Assembly (NCBI RefSeq): GCF_965248315.1
Contig: NZ_CBDFIX010000002.1
Location: 1,550,001-1,614,000, forward strand
Length of the DNA: 64,000 bases
Reading direction: 5' to 3'
Origin: Ulvibacterium sp965248315
GTDB taxonomy: Bacteria > Bacteroidota > Bacteroidia > Flavobacteriales > Flavobacteriaceae
The position numbers and the translations under genes are program-made. Below the pieces are notes generated by a model. It searched no databases, had not been told where the DNA came from, and was given only the letters and a program-made list of their open reading frames with translations. Of the stretch, positions 26,365-34,058 are shown in pieces; position 1 is the first letter of the stretch, and the number at the start of each line of letters is the position of its first letter.

Positions 26365-27753
26365 TTACGAATTCATTTCGGTAAAATAATGGTAAAAATA
26401 AGGTATGGTTTCAATGCCTTTGAGGTAATTCCAAACCCCAAAATGTTCATTTGGTGAATGAATGGCATCACTATCCAGGCCAAATCCCATAAGGACCGTT
26501 TTACTTTTTAGCTCCTTTTCGAACAAGGCAACGATAGGGATACTGCCCCCGCCCCTCTGTGGAACGGGAGATTTTCCAAAAGAGGTATCATAGGCTTTTG
26601 CCGCGGCCTTGTATCCTGTATGATCTATGGGCATTACATAGGCCTGACCTCCGTGATGCGGCGTAACTTTTACGCGTACACCCTTAGGGGCGATGCTTTC
26701 AAAATGTTTACTGAAAAGTTCAGTGATTTCCTTCCAATCCTGATCGGGCACCAATCGCATCGAAATTTTAGCGTAGGCCTTACTGGCAATAACGGTTTTG
26801 GCACCTTCACCTATATAGCCGCCCCATATACCGTTTACATCCAGTGTAGGCCTTATGGAATTCCGCTCATTGGTAGTAAACCCTTCCTCACCATATACGG
26901 CTTCAATGTCCAGCGCTTTTTTGTATTCCTCCAAATCGAAGGGGGCCTTTGCCATTTCAGTCCGTTCGCCTTGTGAGAGTTGCTCTACCTTATCATAAAA
27001 TCCAGGAATGGTAATATGGTTGTTTTCATCGTGGAGCGAAGCAATCATTTTAGTAAGGATGTTGATAGGGTTGGCAACGGCACCTCCATAAAGTCCGGAA
27101 TGTAAATCGCGATTGGGCCCCGTTATTTCTACTTCAACATAACTCAATCCACGAAGTCCTGTAGTGATGGAAGGTACATCTGGGGCGATCATACCCGTAT
27201 CCGATATTAAAATAATGTCATTGGCCAGCTTTTCCCTGTTTTCGGCAACAAAAGTGGTAAGGCTGTTACTGCCTACTTCTTCTTCACCCTCGATCATGAA
27301 TTTTACATTGCAGGGCAATTGATCGGTTTTTACCATAAACTCCAATGCCTTTACGTGCATATACATTTGACCCTTATCATCACTGGATCCCCGGGCAAAA
27401 ATGGCCCCTTTGGGATGTAGCTCGGTTTCCTTTATGACGGGTTCAAACGGGGGAGATTTCCAAAGATCCAAAGGATCTGGCGGTTGTACATCGTAATGAC
27501 CATAAACCAAAATAGTGGGCAAGGAGGCATCAACCATTTTTTCACCGTAGACAATAGGGTAGCCTTCTGTCTCGCAGATTTCCACTTGATCGCAACCGGC
27601 TTCTTCCAGAGCTACTTTTATCGCCTCGGACATGTCTATGACATCTTGTGAGAAGGCTGAATCCGCACTTACGGACGGAATTTTTAAAAGTTGGATGAGC
27701 TCGTTTAGTAGGCGTTCTTTGTTTTGTTCAATGTAGTTGGTAATATTCTCCAT
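26365..27753 (-). CDS. M20-family dipeptidase
   Basis: The 462-residue protein fits the M20 dipeptidase group (carnosinase/PepV-like). Metal ligands lie in LVYGHYDVQPPD, RGSSDDKGQ, EGEEEVGS and the C-terminal IHSPNEHFG. A lid/dimerisation domain lies at about 200-320. It hydrolyses dipeptides in the cytoplasm with two Zn or Mn ions. It is a single gene oriented away from the tRNA. Confidence 0.92.
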   Translation of the reverse strand: MENITNYIEQNKERLLNELIQLLKIPSVSADSAFSQDVIDMSEAIKVALEEAGCDQVEICETEGYPIVYGEKMVDASLPTILVYGHYDVQPPDPLDLWKSPPFEPVIKETELHPKGAIFARGSSDDKGQMYMHVKALEFMVKTDQLPCNVKFMIEGEEEVGSNSLTTFVAENREKLANDIILISDTGMIAPDVPSITTGLRGLSYVEVEITGPNRDLHSGLYGGAVANPINILTKMIASLHDENNHITIPGFYDKVEQLSQGERTEMAKAPFDLEEYKKALDIEAVYGEEGFTTNERNSIRPTLDVNGIWGGYIGEGAKTVIASKAYAKISMRLVPDQDWKEITELFSKHFESIAPKGVRVKVTPHHGGQAYVMPIDHTGYKAAAKAYDTSFGKSPVPQRGGGSIPIVALFEKELKSKTVLMGFGLDSDAIHSPNEHFGVWNYLKGIETIPYFYHYFTEMNS

Positions 27754-27836
27754 TTGCAGGAACTTGAGTTTAAACCGAAGTTACAAAAAAGAAGTTTTTT
27801 GCCTATCGAATTATTTAGGGAATAGGATTTTTACTT

Positions 27837-27844
27837 TATATTTG
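27837..27844 (+). promoter_or_regulatory. Bacteroidota -7 box (TATATTTG) for the tRNA-Leu copies
   Basis: TATATTTG fits the TAnnTTTG -7 consensus of the Bacteroidota primary sigma factor and lies about 43 bp before the first tRNA-Leu copy. It would start transcription near 27851. Confidence 0.6.
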
Positions 27845-27887
27845 CAATCCTTTTGCGAAATATAACCGTGAAAGAATGTATTGAATT

Positions 27888-27927
27888 GCGGGCGTGGTGG
27901 AATTGGTAGACACGCTAGACTTAGGAT
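27888..27927 (+). pseudogene. 5' half of a tRNA-Leu(TAG), broken after the anticodon loop
   Basis: The first 40 nt match the intact tRNA-Leu downstream at all but three or four positions (acceptor 5' strand, D-arm, anticodon loop CTTAGGA), then homology stops after GGAT. The variable arm, T-arm and acceptor 3' strand are missing; 34 unrelated bases separate it from the intact copy. It cannot make a tRNA. It may mark a deletion or integration event at the junction between chromosome and mobile element. Confidence 0.85.
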
Positions 27928-27961
27928 TTATCCAAATAAAAAGTGTTAATTTGCACTTTAT

Positions 27962-28043
27962 GCGGGTGTGGTGGAATTGGTAGACACGTCAGACTTAGGA
28001 TCTGATGCCGCAAGGTGTGGGGGTTCGAGTCCCTTCACCCGCA
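27962..28043 (+). tRNA. tRNA-Leu (anticodon TAG)
   Basis: An 82-nt cloverleaf: acceptor GCGGGTG/CACCCGC with discriminator A, D-arm with TTGGTAG, anticodon stem TCAGA/TCTGA around the loop CTTAGGA (anticodon TAG), a class II variable arm, and T-arm GGGGTTCGAGTCCC. CCA is not encoded. The first ICE signals follow directly, so its 3' end is the probable attachment site. The sequence TTAATTTGC shortly upstream may act as its own -7 box. Confidence 0.96.
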
Positions 28044-28045
28044 CT

Positions 28046-28075
28046 AAAAGCCGAAGAGAAATCTTCGGCTTTTTT
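28046..28075 (+). terminator. Terminator after tRNA-Leu
   Basis: Stem AAAAGCCGAAGA / TCTTCGGCTTTT with a GAAA tetraloop and a T-run lies 2 nt after the tRNA. Confidence 0.92.
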
Positions 28076-28104
28076 ACTTTGAAAATTGACCAAAAAAAAG
28101 CACG

Positions 28105-28124
28105 GGTACAACATAGGTACAACA
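28105..28124. repeat. Two direct repeats GGTACAACA at 11-bp spacing near the attachment site
   Basis: GGTACAACA occurs at 28105-28113 and 28116-28124, one helical turn apart and about 60 bp inside the element from the tRNA 3' end. Such phased short direct repeats are typical of integrase arm-binding sites. This is an inference from position and spacing. Confidence 0.45.
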
Positions 28125-28278
28125 TTTGACCTATTTTCAAGATAAACTTTGATTTAGTGTCATATAATTCCATTTGATATTAACCACTATGTCAATCAAT
28201 ATAAATTCATAGAATTTAGGTTTTCTCGACTCTTGTTCTTCGATTTGGAGTTTATTATCATACAATATTCCCGAAAGT

Positions 28279-28426
28279 TAAACTCGTAAAATACTTCCAT
28301 CAAAAGACTACGGCATAAAGCCACCGCTTCTGTCCATACTTATTTATTCCGTTTCCTTTTGAGCCAAGATTTTATCTTCCGTTTGGTTCACTGCTCAAAT
28401 ATTGTTTAATCTAAAATTTGAGTATT
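28279..28426 (+). promoter_or_regulatory. Conserved leader element, copy A (upstream of parB)
   Basis: About 148 bp closely match 30321-30468. Both copies hold TCAAAAG and CTTTTGA arms that can pair and enclose a ~55-nt loop with an internal GGC-ATAAA-GCC hairpin and the invariant TTATTTATTCCGTTTCC. Both end just before a start codon after GCTCAAATATTGTTTAA. It is likely a transcribed leader with a regulatory structure, or a duplicated promoter. No Rfam family was recognised by eye. The preceding stretch 28125-28278 shows no gene. Confidence 0.6.
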
Positions 28427-30214
28427 ATGACAACAAAAGCAAGTACCACAAGAAAGCGTAGAAGTACAACAACTACTGCGAAGAAAGAAGTTAACGGAAA
28501 AAAAGTTCCGGTACTTCAAATCGAGAACATTCCAATTGGCAAAATTAAGCCTGACCCCAAGCAACCGAGAAAGACCTTTGATGAAAAACAGCTACAACAG
28601 CTCTCGGATAGTATCAAAGAGTTTGGTGTGCTACAACCGATAACGGTTCGGAAATCTGGAAAGGACTTTATCATCGTTATGGGCGAAAGACGATTTCGCG
28701 CAAGCAAGATTGCCAGAAAGAATACAATTCCCAGTATAGTAAGAACTTATGAAAACGATGAAGTGTTGGAAGTTCAAATCATCGAAAACTTGCAAAGAAA
28801 GGACGTAGAGCCTACCGAAGAAGCCGAAGCGATAGCTTATCTAAGCGACAAATATCAACCCTCTGAAATCGCAAAGCGTTTGGGAAGAACCGACAATTTC
28901 ATAAGACAACGTTTGAAGTTGGCTGGATTGATTGACGGTTTCAAACATTTTGTTCGCAATGGTGAAATGACCATTTCGTTAGGTGTTGGTGTCGCACTTT
29001 TTGAGCCAGAGGAACAACAGATGATGCTGGAAACGATGGGCGAAGACTTCAATGCACATCAGATAAACCGAATGATAAACAATCGAACCTATGATTTGGA
29101 AAAAGCACCCTTTGATGTAGCCGATAAGACTTTGGTGGTTAAAGCGGGTTCTTGTGTAGAATGTCCATTCAATGCTGCGAATCAAGGTAACCTTTTTGGT
29201 GAAGGCAAGATGGTCTGTACGAAATCGCCCTGTTTTGAGACGAAAAAGACCAAATCGTTCTTGAACCTTATTGAAAAATCCAAGAAAAAAAACCTTTTGC
29301 TCATTCCTGAAATAAGACAGTACTGGGCTGATGAAGAAAAAAATCAGCTCGTTATTTCCCAACTGGAAAATAATGGATTGAAAGTCTATTTGCTGGACGA
29401 TGTCGAAATTATAGAGAATCCTATCGAGCCGACAATGGATGCCATTAAGATTGAATATCAGCATTATGATTATTCCGAGGATGAACTGAAAGCAGAGTTC
29501 AAAGAGGCTATTCAGCAATATAAGGAAGAACTGAAAACGTATTGTTCAGCAGAAAAGAATGGTTTTGTAAATGGTATCGTCTTCCATCCTGAAACATATC
29601 AAAACAAGAATGTTTTCATAAAAGTGATTGAGAAATTAAAGAATGATTCTTCTGAATATTCAGCACCATTGGCCAATAGGAAAATGGCAGATTGTACGCC
29701 CGAAGAACAAATCATCAAAATCAACGAGCGTGAAATCCGCAAGCGACAGATTGAAAACAACAAGCAATTTGAGGAAGTGGTGCAGATGATTCGTGAGACG
29801 GATTATATCGATACCAAAAAAACGCTTTCGGTAGATGAAATGGTTGCGTTTTCCATTTCACTCTTTGAAAACAATGTGGACTATATGAGCCGGCAAAAAT
29901 GCTTTTCAGGATTTTTCGCCAAAACATCGAAAATGTCCAGGGTTGAAATAGTCGAGCATTTCAAGAAGAATTTCAAAAAGGAAATCTTTCACAAGTTGAT
30001 TCGGTATATGCTCACGAAGCAAGTACATTTTAGCGAAAGCAACCATAACAATAACCTCACGAATATTTCATTTTACTATGCGATGCAGGGATATTACAAA
30101 TCCAAGATTGCAGACATTGAGAAGAGCTATGCTGAGAAACGAAACAAGCGTGAAGCACGTTTGAAAGAGCGTATCGCAGTTCTTGAAAAGAAAATCCAAG
30201 AGCTCAAGGATTAG
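28427..30214 (+). CDS. ParB/RepB/Spo0J-family protein of the ICE
   Basis: The ATG at 28427 gives 595 residues (a TTG three codons earlier is possible). After a basic, Thr-rich N-terminus, the ParB N-domain is clear: IPIGKIKPDPKQPRKTFDEK, ITVRKSGKDFIIVMGERRFRAS, then the helix-turn-helix around EIAKRLGRTDNFIRQRLKLAG. A four-Cys cluster (SCVECPFNA ... CTKSPCFE) follows at about 245-270, perhaps a zinc site, and then a long helical C-terminal region. Full-length ParB plus a C-terminal extension is typical for CTn-type ICEs, where it may stabilise the element or regulate genes. Confidence 0.92.
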   Translation: MTTKASTTRKRRSTTTTAKKEVNGKKVPVLQIENIPIGKIKPDPKQPRKTFDEKQLQQLSDSIKEFGVLQPITVRKSGKDFIIVMGERRFRASKIARKNTIPSIVRTYENDEVLEVQIIENLQRKDVEPTEEAEAIAYLSDKYQPSEIAKRLGRTDNFIRQRLKLAGLIDGFKHFVRNGEMTISLGVGVALFEPEEQQMMLETMGEDFNAHQINRMINNRTYDLEKAPFDVADKTLVVKAGSCVECPFNAANQGNLFGEGKMVCTKSPCFETKKTKSFLNLIEKSKKKNLLLIPEIRQYWADEEKNQLVISQLENNGLKVYLLDDVEIIENPIEPTMDAIKIEYQHYDYSEDELKAEFKEAIQQYKEELKTYCSAEKNGFVNGIVFHPETYQNKNVFIKVIEKLKNDSSEYSAPLANRKMADCTPEEQIIKINEREIRKRQIENNKQFEEVVQMIRETDYIDTKKTLSVDEMVAFSISLFENNVDYMSRQKCFSGFFAKTSKMSRVEIVEHFKKNFKKEIFHKLIRYMLTKQVHFSESNHNNNLTNISFYYAMQGYYKSKIADIEKSYAEKRNKREARLKERIAVLEKKIQELKD

Positions 30215-30230
30215 CTTTTGTTGTTTGAAG

Positions 30231-30259
30231 AAGGGTCGGCATTCGTGTCGGCCCTTTTT
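30231..30259 (+). terminator. Terminator after parB
   Basis: Stem AAGGGTCGGCA / TGTCGGCCCTT (with G-U pairs) closed by a TTCG loop and followed by a T-run, 16 bp after the stop codon. Confidence 0.85.
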
Positions 30260-30320
30260 CTTTTTATGATATTAACAAAAGGGTACTAAGAGAAAGCATC
30301 AATCAATATCAGCGCAAAGG

Positions 30321-30468
30321 TAAACTCGTAAAATACACCCATCAAAAGACTACGGCATAAAGCCGTTGCGCGCATCCCTCTTCTTATTTATTCCGTTTCC
30401 TTTTGAGCTGTGATTTTAGCTTCCGTTTGGGTGATGCTCAAATATTGTTTAACTAAAATTTCAACATT
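30321..30468 (+). promoter_or_regulatory. Conserved leader element, copy B (upstream of the 52-residue gene)
   Basis: Second copy of the element at 28279-28426, with the same start (TAAACTCGTAAAATAC), paired arms TCAAAAG/CTTTTGA, GGCATAAAGCC hairpin and end (GCTCAAATATTGTTTAA). The variable part lies between the hairpin and TTATTTATT. It ends directly at the ATG at 30469. Confidence 0.6.
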
Positions 30469-30627
30469 ATGGAACAAGCATCAAAAGCAAAGATTTCGGT
30501 CGAGGAAGCCGAAGTACATTATCAATCCAGTAAGGAAAATTACATCATTGAAGGTGCCGAAAGTCATCTGGCTTACTATAGAGAGAAGCATCCAGAGTAT
30601 TACGCTCTGCTATCACAAATTGTTTAA
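30469..30627 (+). CDS. Small ICE protein of 52 residues, unknown function
   Basis: An ATG at 30469, directly after leader copy B, opens a frame of 52 residues (MEQASKAKISVEEAEVHYQS and following, ending HPEYYALLSQIV). The composition is acidic and helical with many Tyr. It lies 17 bp upstream of the DUF932 gene in the same direction, so it is probably co-transcribed. No family was recognised. Confidence 0.65.
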   Translation: MEQASKAKISVEEAEVHYQSSKENYIIEGAESHLAYYREKHPEYYALLSQIV

Positions 30628-30644
30628 CCTAAAATTCAAAAGCT

Positions 30645-31481
30645 ATGTATTTACAAAATTTGCAACAAGATGAGATTTTCGTTTCAAACGAAATGAAATC
30701 TTTGAAAAACCTGACCCAGATGGAATCCCGTCGCGGACTTGAAAATGCCATCATTTCGAATGGCAAAATCGTTAACGTGGTATCAAACAGTTATGGCCAC
30801 ATACCGAACCAACTGTTCTTCAAGAAAGCAGAGGAAATGTTGACTGATGCCGGATTAAATTATCACAAGCGCACCATCAACAAAAATGATAGGTCTTTCA
30901 TTACCGATTTTATCATAGACGACAAAAGCCAGTTTACGGTTAAGAATGATAAGGACTTGATACTGCCAATGTTAAGGTTCAAGAACTCGTATGATGGTAG
31001 CGAAAAGACCTCTGGCCACTTCGGATTCTATCGAAAAGTATGTTCCAACGGACTTCACGTCTCACAAGCTGAAATCGAATTTTCGATAAAGCACAGCAGG
31101 AACAATACAGACCTCATAATGCCAAGGTTGAACAACCTGTTTGATAAATTTCTTGACAATGAATTCTATACCATAACCAAGAAGTTTGATAGGATGAAGG
31201 AATTTAAAATCATCGATACTAAAGAATTCGTAAAAGCCATTCTTGACAGAACCAAACTGTTCCGCTATGAATGTAGCGATAAAAACAGCGACCCATCGAA
31301 GAAGTCGAGAGAGGTTTTGGAAATCCTCAATTACGAAGCTCTTTTACTTGATGAAGAACCAAATCTCTGGTTAGGTTATAATGCCTTTAATTCGGTATTG
31401 CACAATGTGCTGAAAAAGAGTTTCGGCCAACAGGAACTATTGGATAAAAAGTTGTTCGATGAAGTGTATGCCCTGGCATAG
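30645..31481 (+). CDS. DUF932 (plasmid/phage-like) protein
   Basis: The 278-residue protein fits DUF932: a conserved core with LPMLRFKNSYDGSEKTSGHFGFYRKVCSNGLHV, where the CSNG motif is diagnostic. The family occurs on plasmids, phages and ICEs, often near SSB and replication genes. The function is unknown. It follows the small 52-residue gene by 17 bp. Confidence 0.88.
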   Translation: MYLQNLQQDEIFVSNEMKSLKNLTQMESRRGLENAIISNGKIVNVVSNSYGHIPNQLFFKKAEEMLTDAGLNYHKRTINKNDRSFITDFIIDDKSQFTVKNDKDLILPMLRFKNSYDGSEKTSGHFGFYRKVCSNGLHVSQAEIEFSIKHSRNNTDLIMPRLNNLFDKFLDNEFYTITKKFDRMKEFKIIDTKEFVKAILDRTKLFRYECSDKNSDPSKKSREVLEILNYEALLLDEEPNLWLGYNAFNSVLHNVLKKSFGQQELLDKKLFDEVYALA

Positions 31482-32213
31482 CTTTAAAAGGTATATCCAG
31501 TACCTTAAACTGGATTTTCCATTATTACAAATCCGTACTACTAAAACCACTCAGCACATTCCCCTGCATTCCGTTTCCCTACATTCCGGGAAAAGAGCTT
31601 CACTGCAAATATCTTGGACACAATCCCCAATTTCAGCTTTCCATTTCGCTAACCCTTCCCGCTTAGGCTGGGAAGGAACACTTCATTCCAGAGCGAAAAT
31701 TGTGAATTAAGTCCGCCTTACCAAATCGGAAGGCCAGCACCTCGATTTTCTTAACAGAATTTACGGCAAGAACTTCTTGAGCCCTTGCTCGAAAATTCTT
31801 AAAAACCACGGCACCGGCCCACACATTTTAAGGGGTTTATAATGGATGAAGCCTTGAATGTTTTTCGGGGCATCGAAAAACAGGCAGTGCATAACCAATT
31901 CTAAATTAAACCCGATCGCTCGCCTCGCTTAACTTCCCGTACGCTCAACTCACGACCGGCTTTAAAAGAATTGCTAATGCCCTTATGGAACTTGTAAAGA
32001 CCGTGACAAGTTTCAGCGAAAAATAAGGTATCTACTTCCTTGAAAATGCGAGCATTTTACTACGTCGCAGACACACCTGATTTATTCCCTGAAAGTCTTG
32101 ACAAAACCCACGTCACCCATTGTGCTACGCACGTAAGAAATCAAACAAACACCCCTTAAAATTTCATCTCAATTTAATTAAACAGGGGAATTATTAATCT
32201 TTAAATTTTAGTT
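31482..32213. other. 732-bp stretch without a convincing gene, rich in inverted repeats
   Basis: No open frame here looks like a protein. Perfect short hairpins occur: CCTTCCC/GGGAAGG (31654-31676), TTTTTCG/CGAAAAA near 31860-31880, and AAAATGC-GA-GCATTTT (32043-32058). A 12-bp inverted repeat bounds 31825-32162. The stretch may encode a structured RNA or be a remnant of a small mobile element. Confidence 0.6.
31825..32162. repeat. 338-bp segment bounded by perfect 12-bp inverted repeats
   Basis: ATTTTAAGGGGT (31825-31836) and ACCCCTTAAAAT (32151-32162) are exact inverted copies. The segment between has no gene. A MITE-like element or a long-range RNA stem are both possible. No target-site duplication is evident at the ends. 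Confidence 0.5.
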
Positions 32214-32561
32214 ATGAGTACTTTAAGAAATCACGTACAACTGATTGGAAACGTTGGTCAAGAGCCAACCATTACGAACCTTGAAAGCGGAAGCAAGGTA
32301 GCCCGTTTTTCACTCGCCACAAATGAATATTATAAGAACAAGAAAGGCGAAAAAGAGCAAAACACCGAATGGCATACCGTGGTTGCCTGGGGCAAGACTG
32401 CTGAAATTGTAGAGAAGTATGTAGTCAAAGGAAAAGAGGTAGGCGTAAGCGGAAAACTGAAATCCCGAAGCTATGAGGACAAGGACGGTATCAAACGATA
32501 CCTAACCGAAATCGAAGCCAACGAAATCCTATTGTTGGGTACAAAGAATGGCAACGAGTAA
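32214..32561 (+). CDS. ssb: Single-stranded DNA-binding protein
   Basis: The 115-residue protein is an OB-fold SSB: LRNHVQLIGNVGQEPTI, VARFSLATNEYYKNK, EWHTVVAWGKTAEIVEKYV and GKLKSRSYEDKDG. It lacks the acidic C-terminal tip (DDDIPF type) of housekeeping SSB, as is common for ICE-borne copies. It probably coats transferred or replicating single strands during conjugation. A strong terminator follows. Confidence 0.95.
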   Translation: MSTLRNHVQLIGNVGQEPTITNLESGSKVARFSLATNEYYKNKKGEKEQNTEWHTVVAWGKTAEIVEKYVVKGKEVGVSGKLKSRSYEDKDGIKRYLTEIEANEILLLGTKNGNE

Positions 32562-32571
32562 AAACAAAAAC

Positions 32572-32609
32572 AAAGAGGGCGCACCTGTGGAAAGTTTCGC
32601 CCTCTTTTT
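32572..32609 (+). terminator. Terminator after ssb
   Basis: A perfect 10-bp stem AAAGAGGGCG / CGCCCTCTTT with a 16-nt loop and a T-run. Confidence 0.9.
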
Positions 32610-32637
32610 CATTCTTAATTTCTAAATCGAAATCACA

Positions 32638-33018
32638 ATGAAGACACAAGTTAACGAAATAAAAGAGCGGTTGCAATTTTTTACGGGAACGGAAATGTTC
32701 TACCAAATACCGCTTTTGAAAACCCGATTTACTGACGGTTTAAAATATTTAGCCGAAGTCGCTGAATGTTTTTGGCTCATAACGGATGCGTCGGTAATCG
32801 CTAAAAGTCTGATGAACCGAAGTGAATTTATCACGATTGACTTTAAAAGAATGTCCGAAGATAAACAGGACTACACAGGGTATGAAGCTGAAATCATTTA
32901 CAGCGATGGAAACAGCAACGTTTTAGAAACCCACCGCTACAATTCCACTGATTTTCCATTGGATGAATTGCGGATGTTCTTTGTGAACGATACGCTGATG
33001 TTACCAAGCGAATACTAA
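32638..33018 (+). CDS. DUF6876-like ICE protein
   Basis: The 126-residue protein (LQFFTGTEMFYQIPLLKTRFTDGLKYLAE, then CFWLITDA) looks like the DUF6876 family, which occurs in Bacteroidota ICEs and plasmids. It has no catalytic motif I can identify. It is followed 11 bp later by another small ICE gene. Confidence 0.72.
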   Translation: MKTQVNEIKERLQFFTGTEMFYQIPLLKTRFTDGLKYLAEVAECFWLITDASVIAKSLMNRSEFITIDFKRMSEDKQDYTGYEAEIIYSDGNSNVLETHRYNSTDFPLDELRMFFVNDTLMLPSEY

Positions 33019-33029
33019 ATACTGAAGCT

Positions 33030-33227
33030 ATGATTTATCTAAATTTTACTGATTTGAGCGAGGAAACTCAAGAGCGATTAATTGCCAATTCCAAGGTAGA
33101 TGTCAAGAAAAAATACGGCAAGGATTTGATGGACTATGCCACCAAACATCACACCAATCTAGACCAAATGCTTGACGAAGAAGCGTTAAGGAATCTCTAT
33201 TCCTATACCTATGTATTTAATATCTGA
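33030..33227 (+). CDS. Small ICE protein of 65 residues, unknown function
   Basis: The 65-residue product (MIYLNFTDLSEETQERLIAN and following) is acidic and helical. It lies 11 bp downstream of the DUF6876-like gene and 21 bp before a terminator, so the two are one small operon. Similar short proteins are common in flavobacterial ICEs but have no assigned role. Confidence 0.65.
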   Translation: MIYLNFTDLSEETQERLIANSKVDVKKKYGKDLMDYATKHHTNLDQMLDEEALRNLYSYTYVFNI

Positions 33228-33248
33228 ATGATATTTTTGAAAGAATTG

Positions 33249-33280
33249 CACCTCTGAATTATCAGGGGTGTTTTCTTTTT
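33249..33280 (+). terminator. Terminator after the small ICE genes
   Basis: Stem CACCTCTGA / TCAGGGGTG (one G-U pair) with a 4-nt loop and a T-rich tail. Confidence 0.82.
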
Positions 33281-33472
33281 TAGTGCATTCATAATCACGA
33301 AAAAATCGTATCTTTATTTTGCTGAAATACAGCACATAATTTAATGTAGGGTTATCCACTTTTTTGACTTTCGCCGATAACCGTACCCATCGAAAATTAA
33401 CGTATCGGAAATTTTATTTTCCCTAAAAATGGCAATTATCCGCCGTAGGTCGGATGGATTGTATGGATTTTT

Positions 33473-33544
33473 GTCAGCCTTCGGCTGACGAAAAGGAATA
33501 GCAAGAGGGTAACACGCTGCGCGATGTTACGGATTCCTTTTCGT
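33473..33544. other. Predicted origin of transfer (oriT)
   Basis: The gene-free space 33281-33666 upstream of the mobilisation genes holds nested inverted repeats. A hairpin GTCAGCC-TTC-GGCTGAC (33473-33489) abuts a 12-bp inverted repeat ACGAAAAGGAAT (33488-33499) / ATTCCTTTTCGT (33533-33544), which encloses GTAACA (33509-33514) / TGTTAC (33525-33530) around a GC-rich loop. Position directly upstream of the BfmA-like and relaxase genes and this architecture fit an oriT. The nick site cannot be assigned with certainty. Confidence 0.65.
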
Positions 33545-33666
33545 TTTCAAATTATTGATAATCAATTGTTTAAATTTATTTTAAATTTTTTGATTTTCAG
33601 CAATTTGCGACAAATGCCCTCAAAACGTCCATTTTTCGGGAAGGATTTGCGACAAATCGGCGAAAT

Positions 33667-34047
33667 ATGGACACATTTATCGGCATCAGATTCAAGAAGG
33701 AAACGGCAAAACGTTTTCAGGAATTCTCAAGAACACATTTCAAGACCCATACCGAGGCAATGGAAGCCATTCTCGACTTTTTCTTCTACAACGAGATTTC
33801 ACCCAAGGAAAATTTAGGACCAACAGGACGTACCATTGAAGCTAAATTATTGAAACGTATCAATGCCGTCATTGCCATAATGCGCGATGTCGAAAAGACC
33901 CAGACGAAACCCACAGTCGCAATGTTGCAATCTCTTTTTGAGATGGAAGAAACAAAGAAAAAACCGTTGATTTTGGAAAAGAAGTTTGCAGAGGAAAAGA
34001 ACGAAGTGCGCTTTCGCGAAAAGCGAAATAATTCAAACCAACTTTAA
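33667..34047 (+). CDS. BfmA/BtgA-family mobilisation protein (MobA-like)
   Basis: The 126-residue protein begins MDTFIGIRFKKETAKRFQEF and continues with THTEAMEAILDFFF, a ribbon-helix-helix-like accessory factor of the BfmA/BtgA group. Such proteins bind oriT and guide the relaxase. It lies 123 bp downstream of the predicted oriT and 11 bp upstream of the relaxase gene. The C-terminus is basic and holds a GCTTTCGCGAAA-type palindrome in its coding sequence. Confidence 0.85.
   Translation: MDTFIGIRFKKETAKRFQEFSRTHFKTHTEAMEAILDFFFYNEISPKENLGPTGRTIEAKLLKRINAVIAIMRDVEKTQTKPTVAMLQSLFEMEETKKKPLILEKKFAEEKNEVRFREKRNNSNQL
34009..34025. repeat. CGCTTTCGCGAAAAGCG palindrome (copy 1 of 5)
   Basis: Near-perfect palindrome around TTTCGCGAAA inside the 3' end of the BfmA-like gene. 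Related copies lie at 42046, 60818, 62651 and 63334. Confidence 0.7.
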
Positions 34048-34058
34048 AAATACAGGCT

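Noticed and set aside
27958..28173. Open frame on the minus strand across the tRNA-Leu
   Set aside because: It is the antisense of the tRNA and its terminator and has no protein-like features.
30410..30673. Longer frame across leader copy B
   Set aside because: It overlaps the 52-residue gene in another frame and spans the repeated leader; the copy A comparison supports a non-coding leader.
33524..33817. Plus-strand frame overlapping the BfmA-like gene
   Set aside because: It is out of frame with the recognised protein and covers the oriT region without protein-like features.
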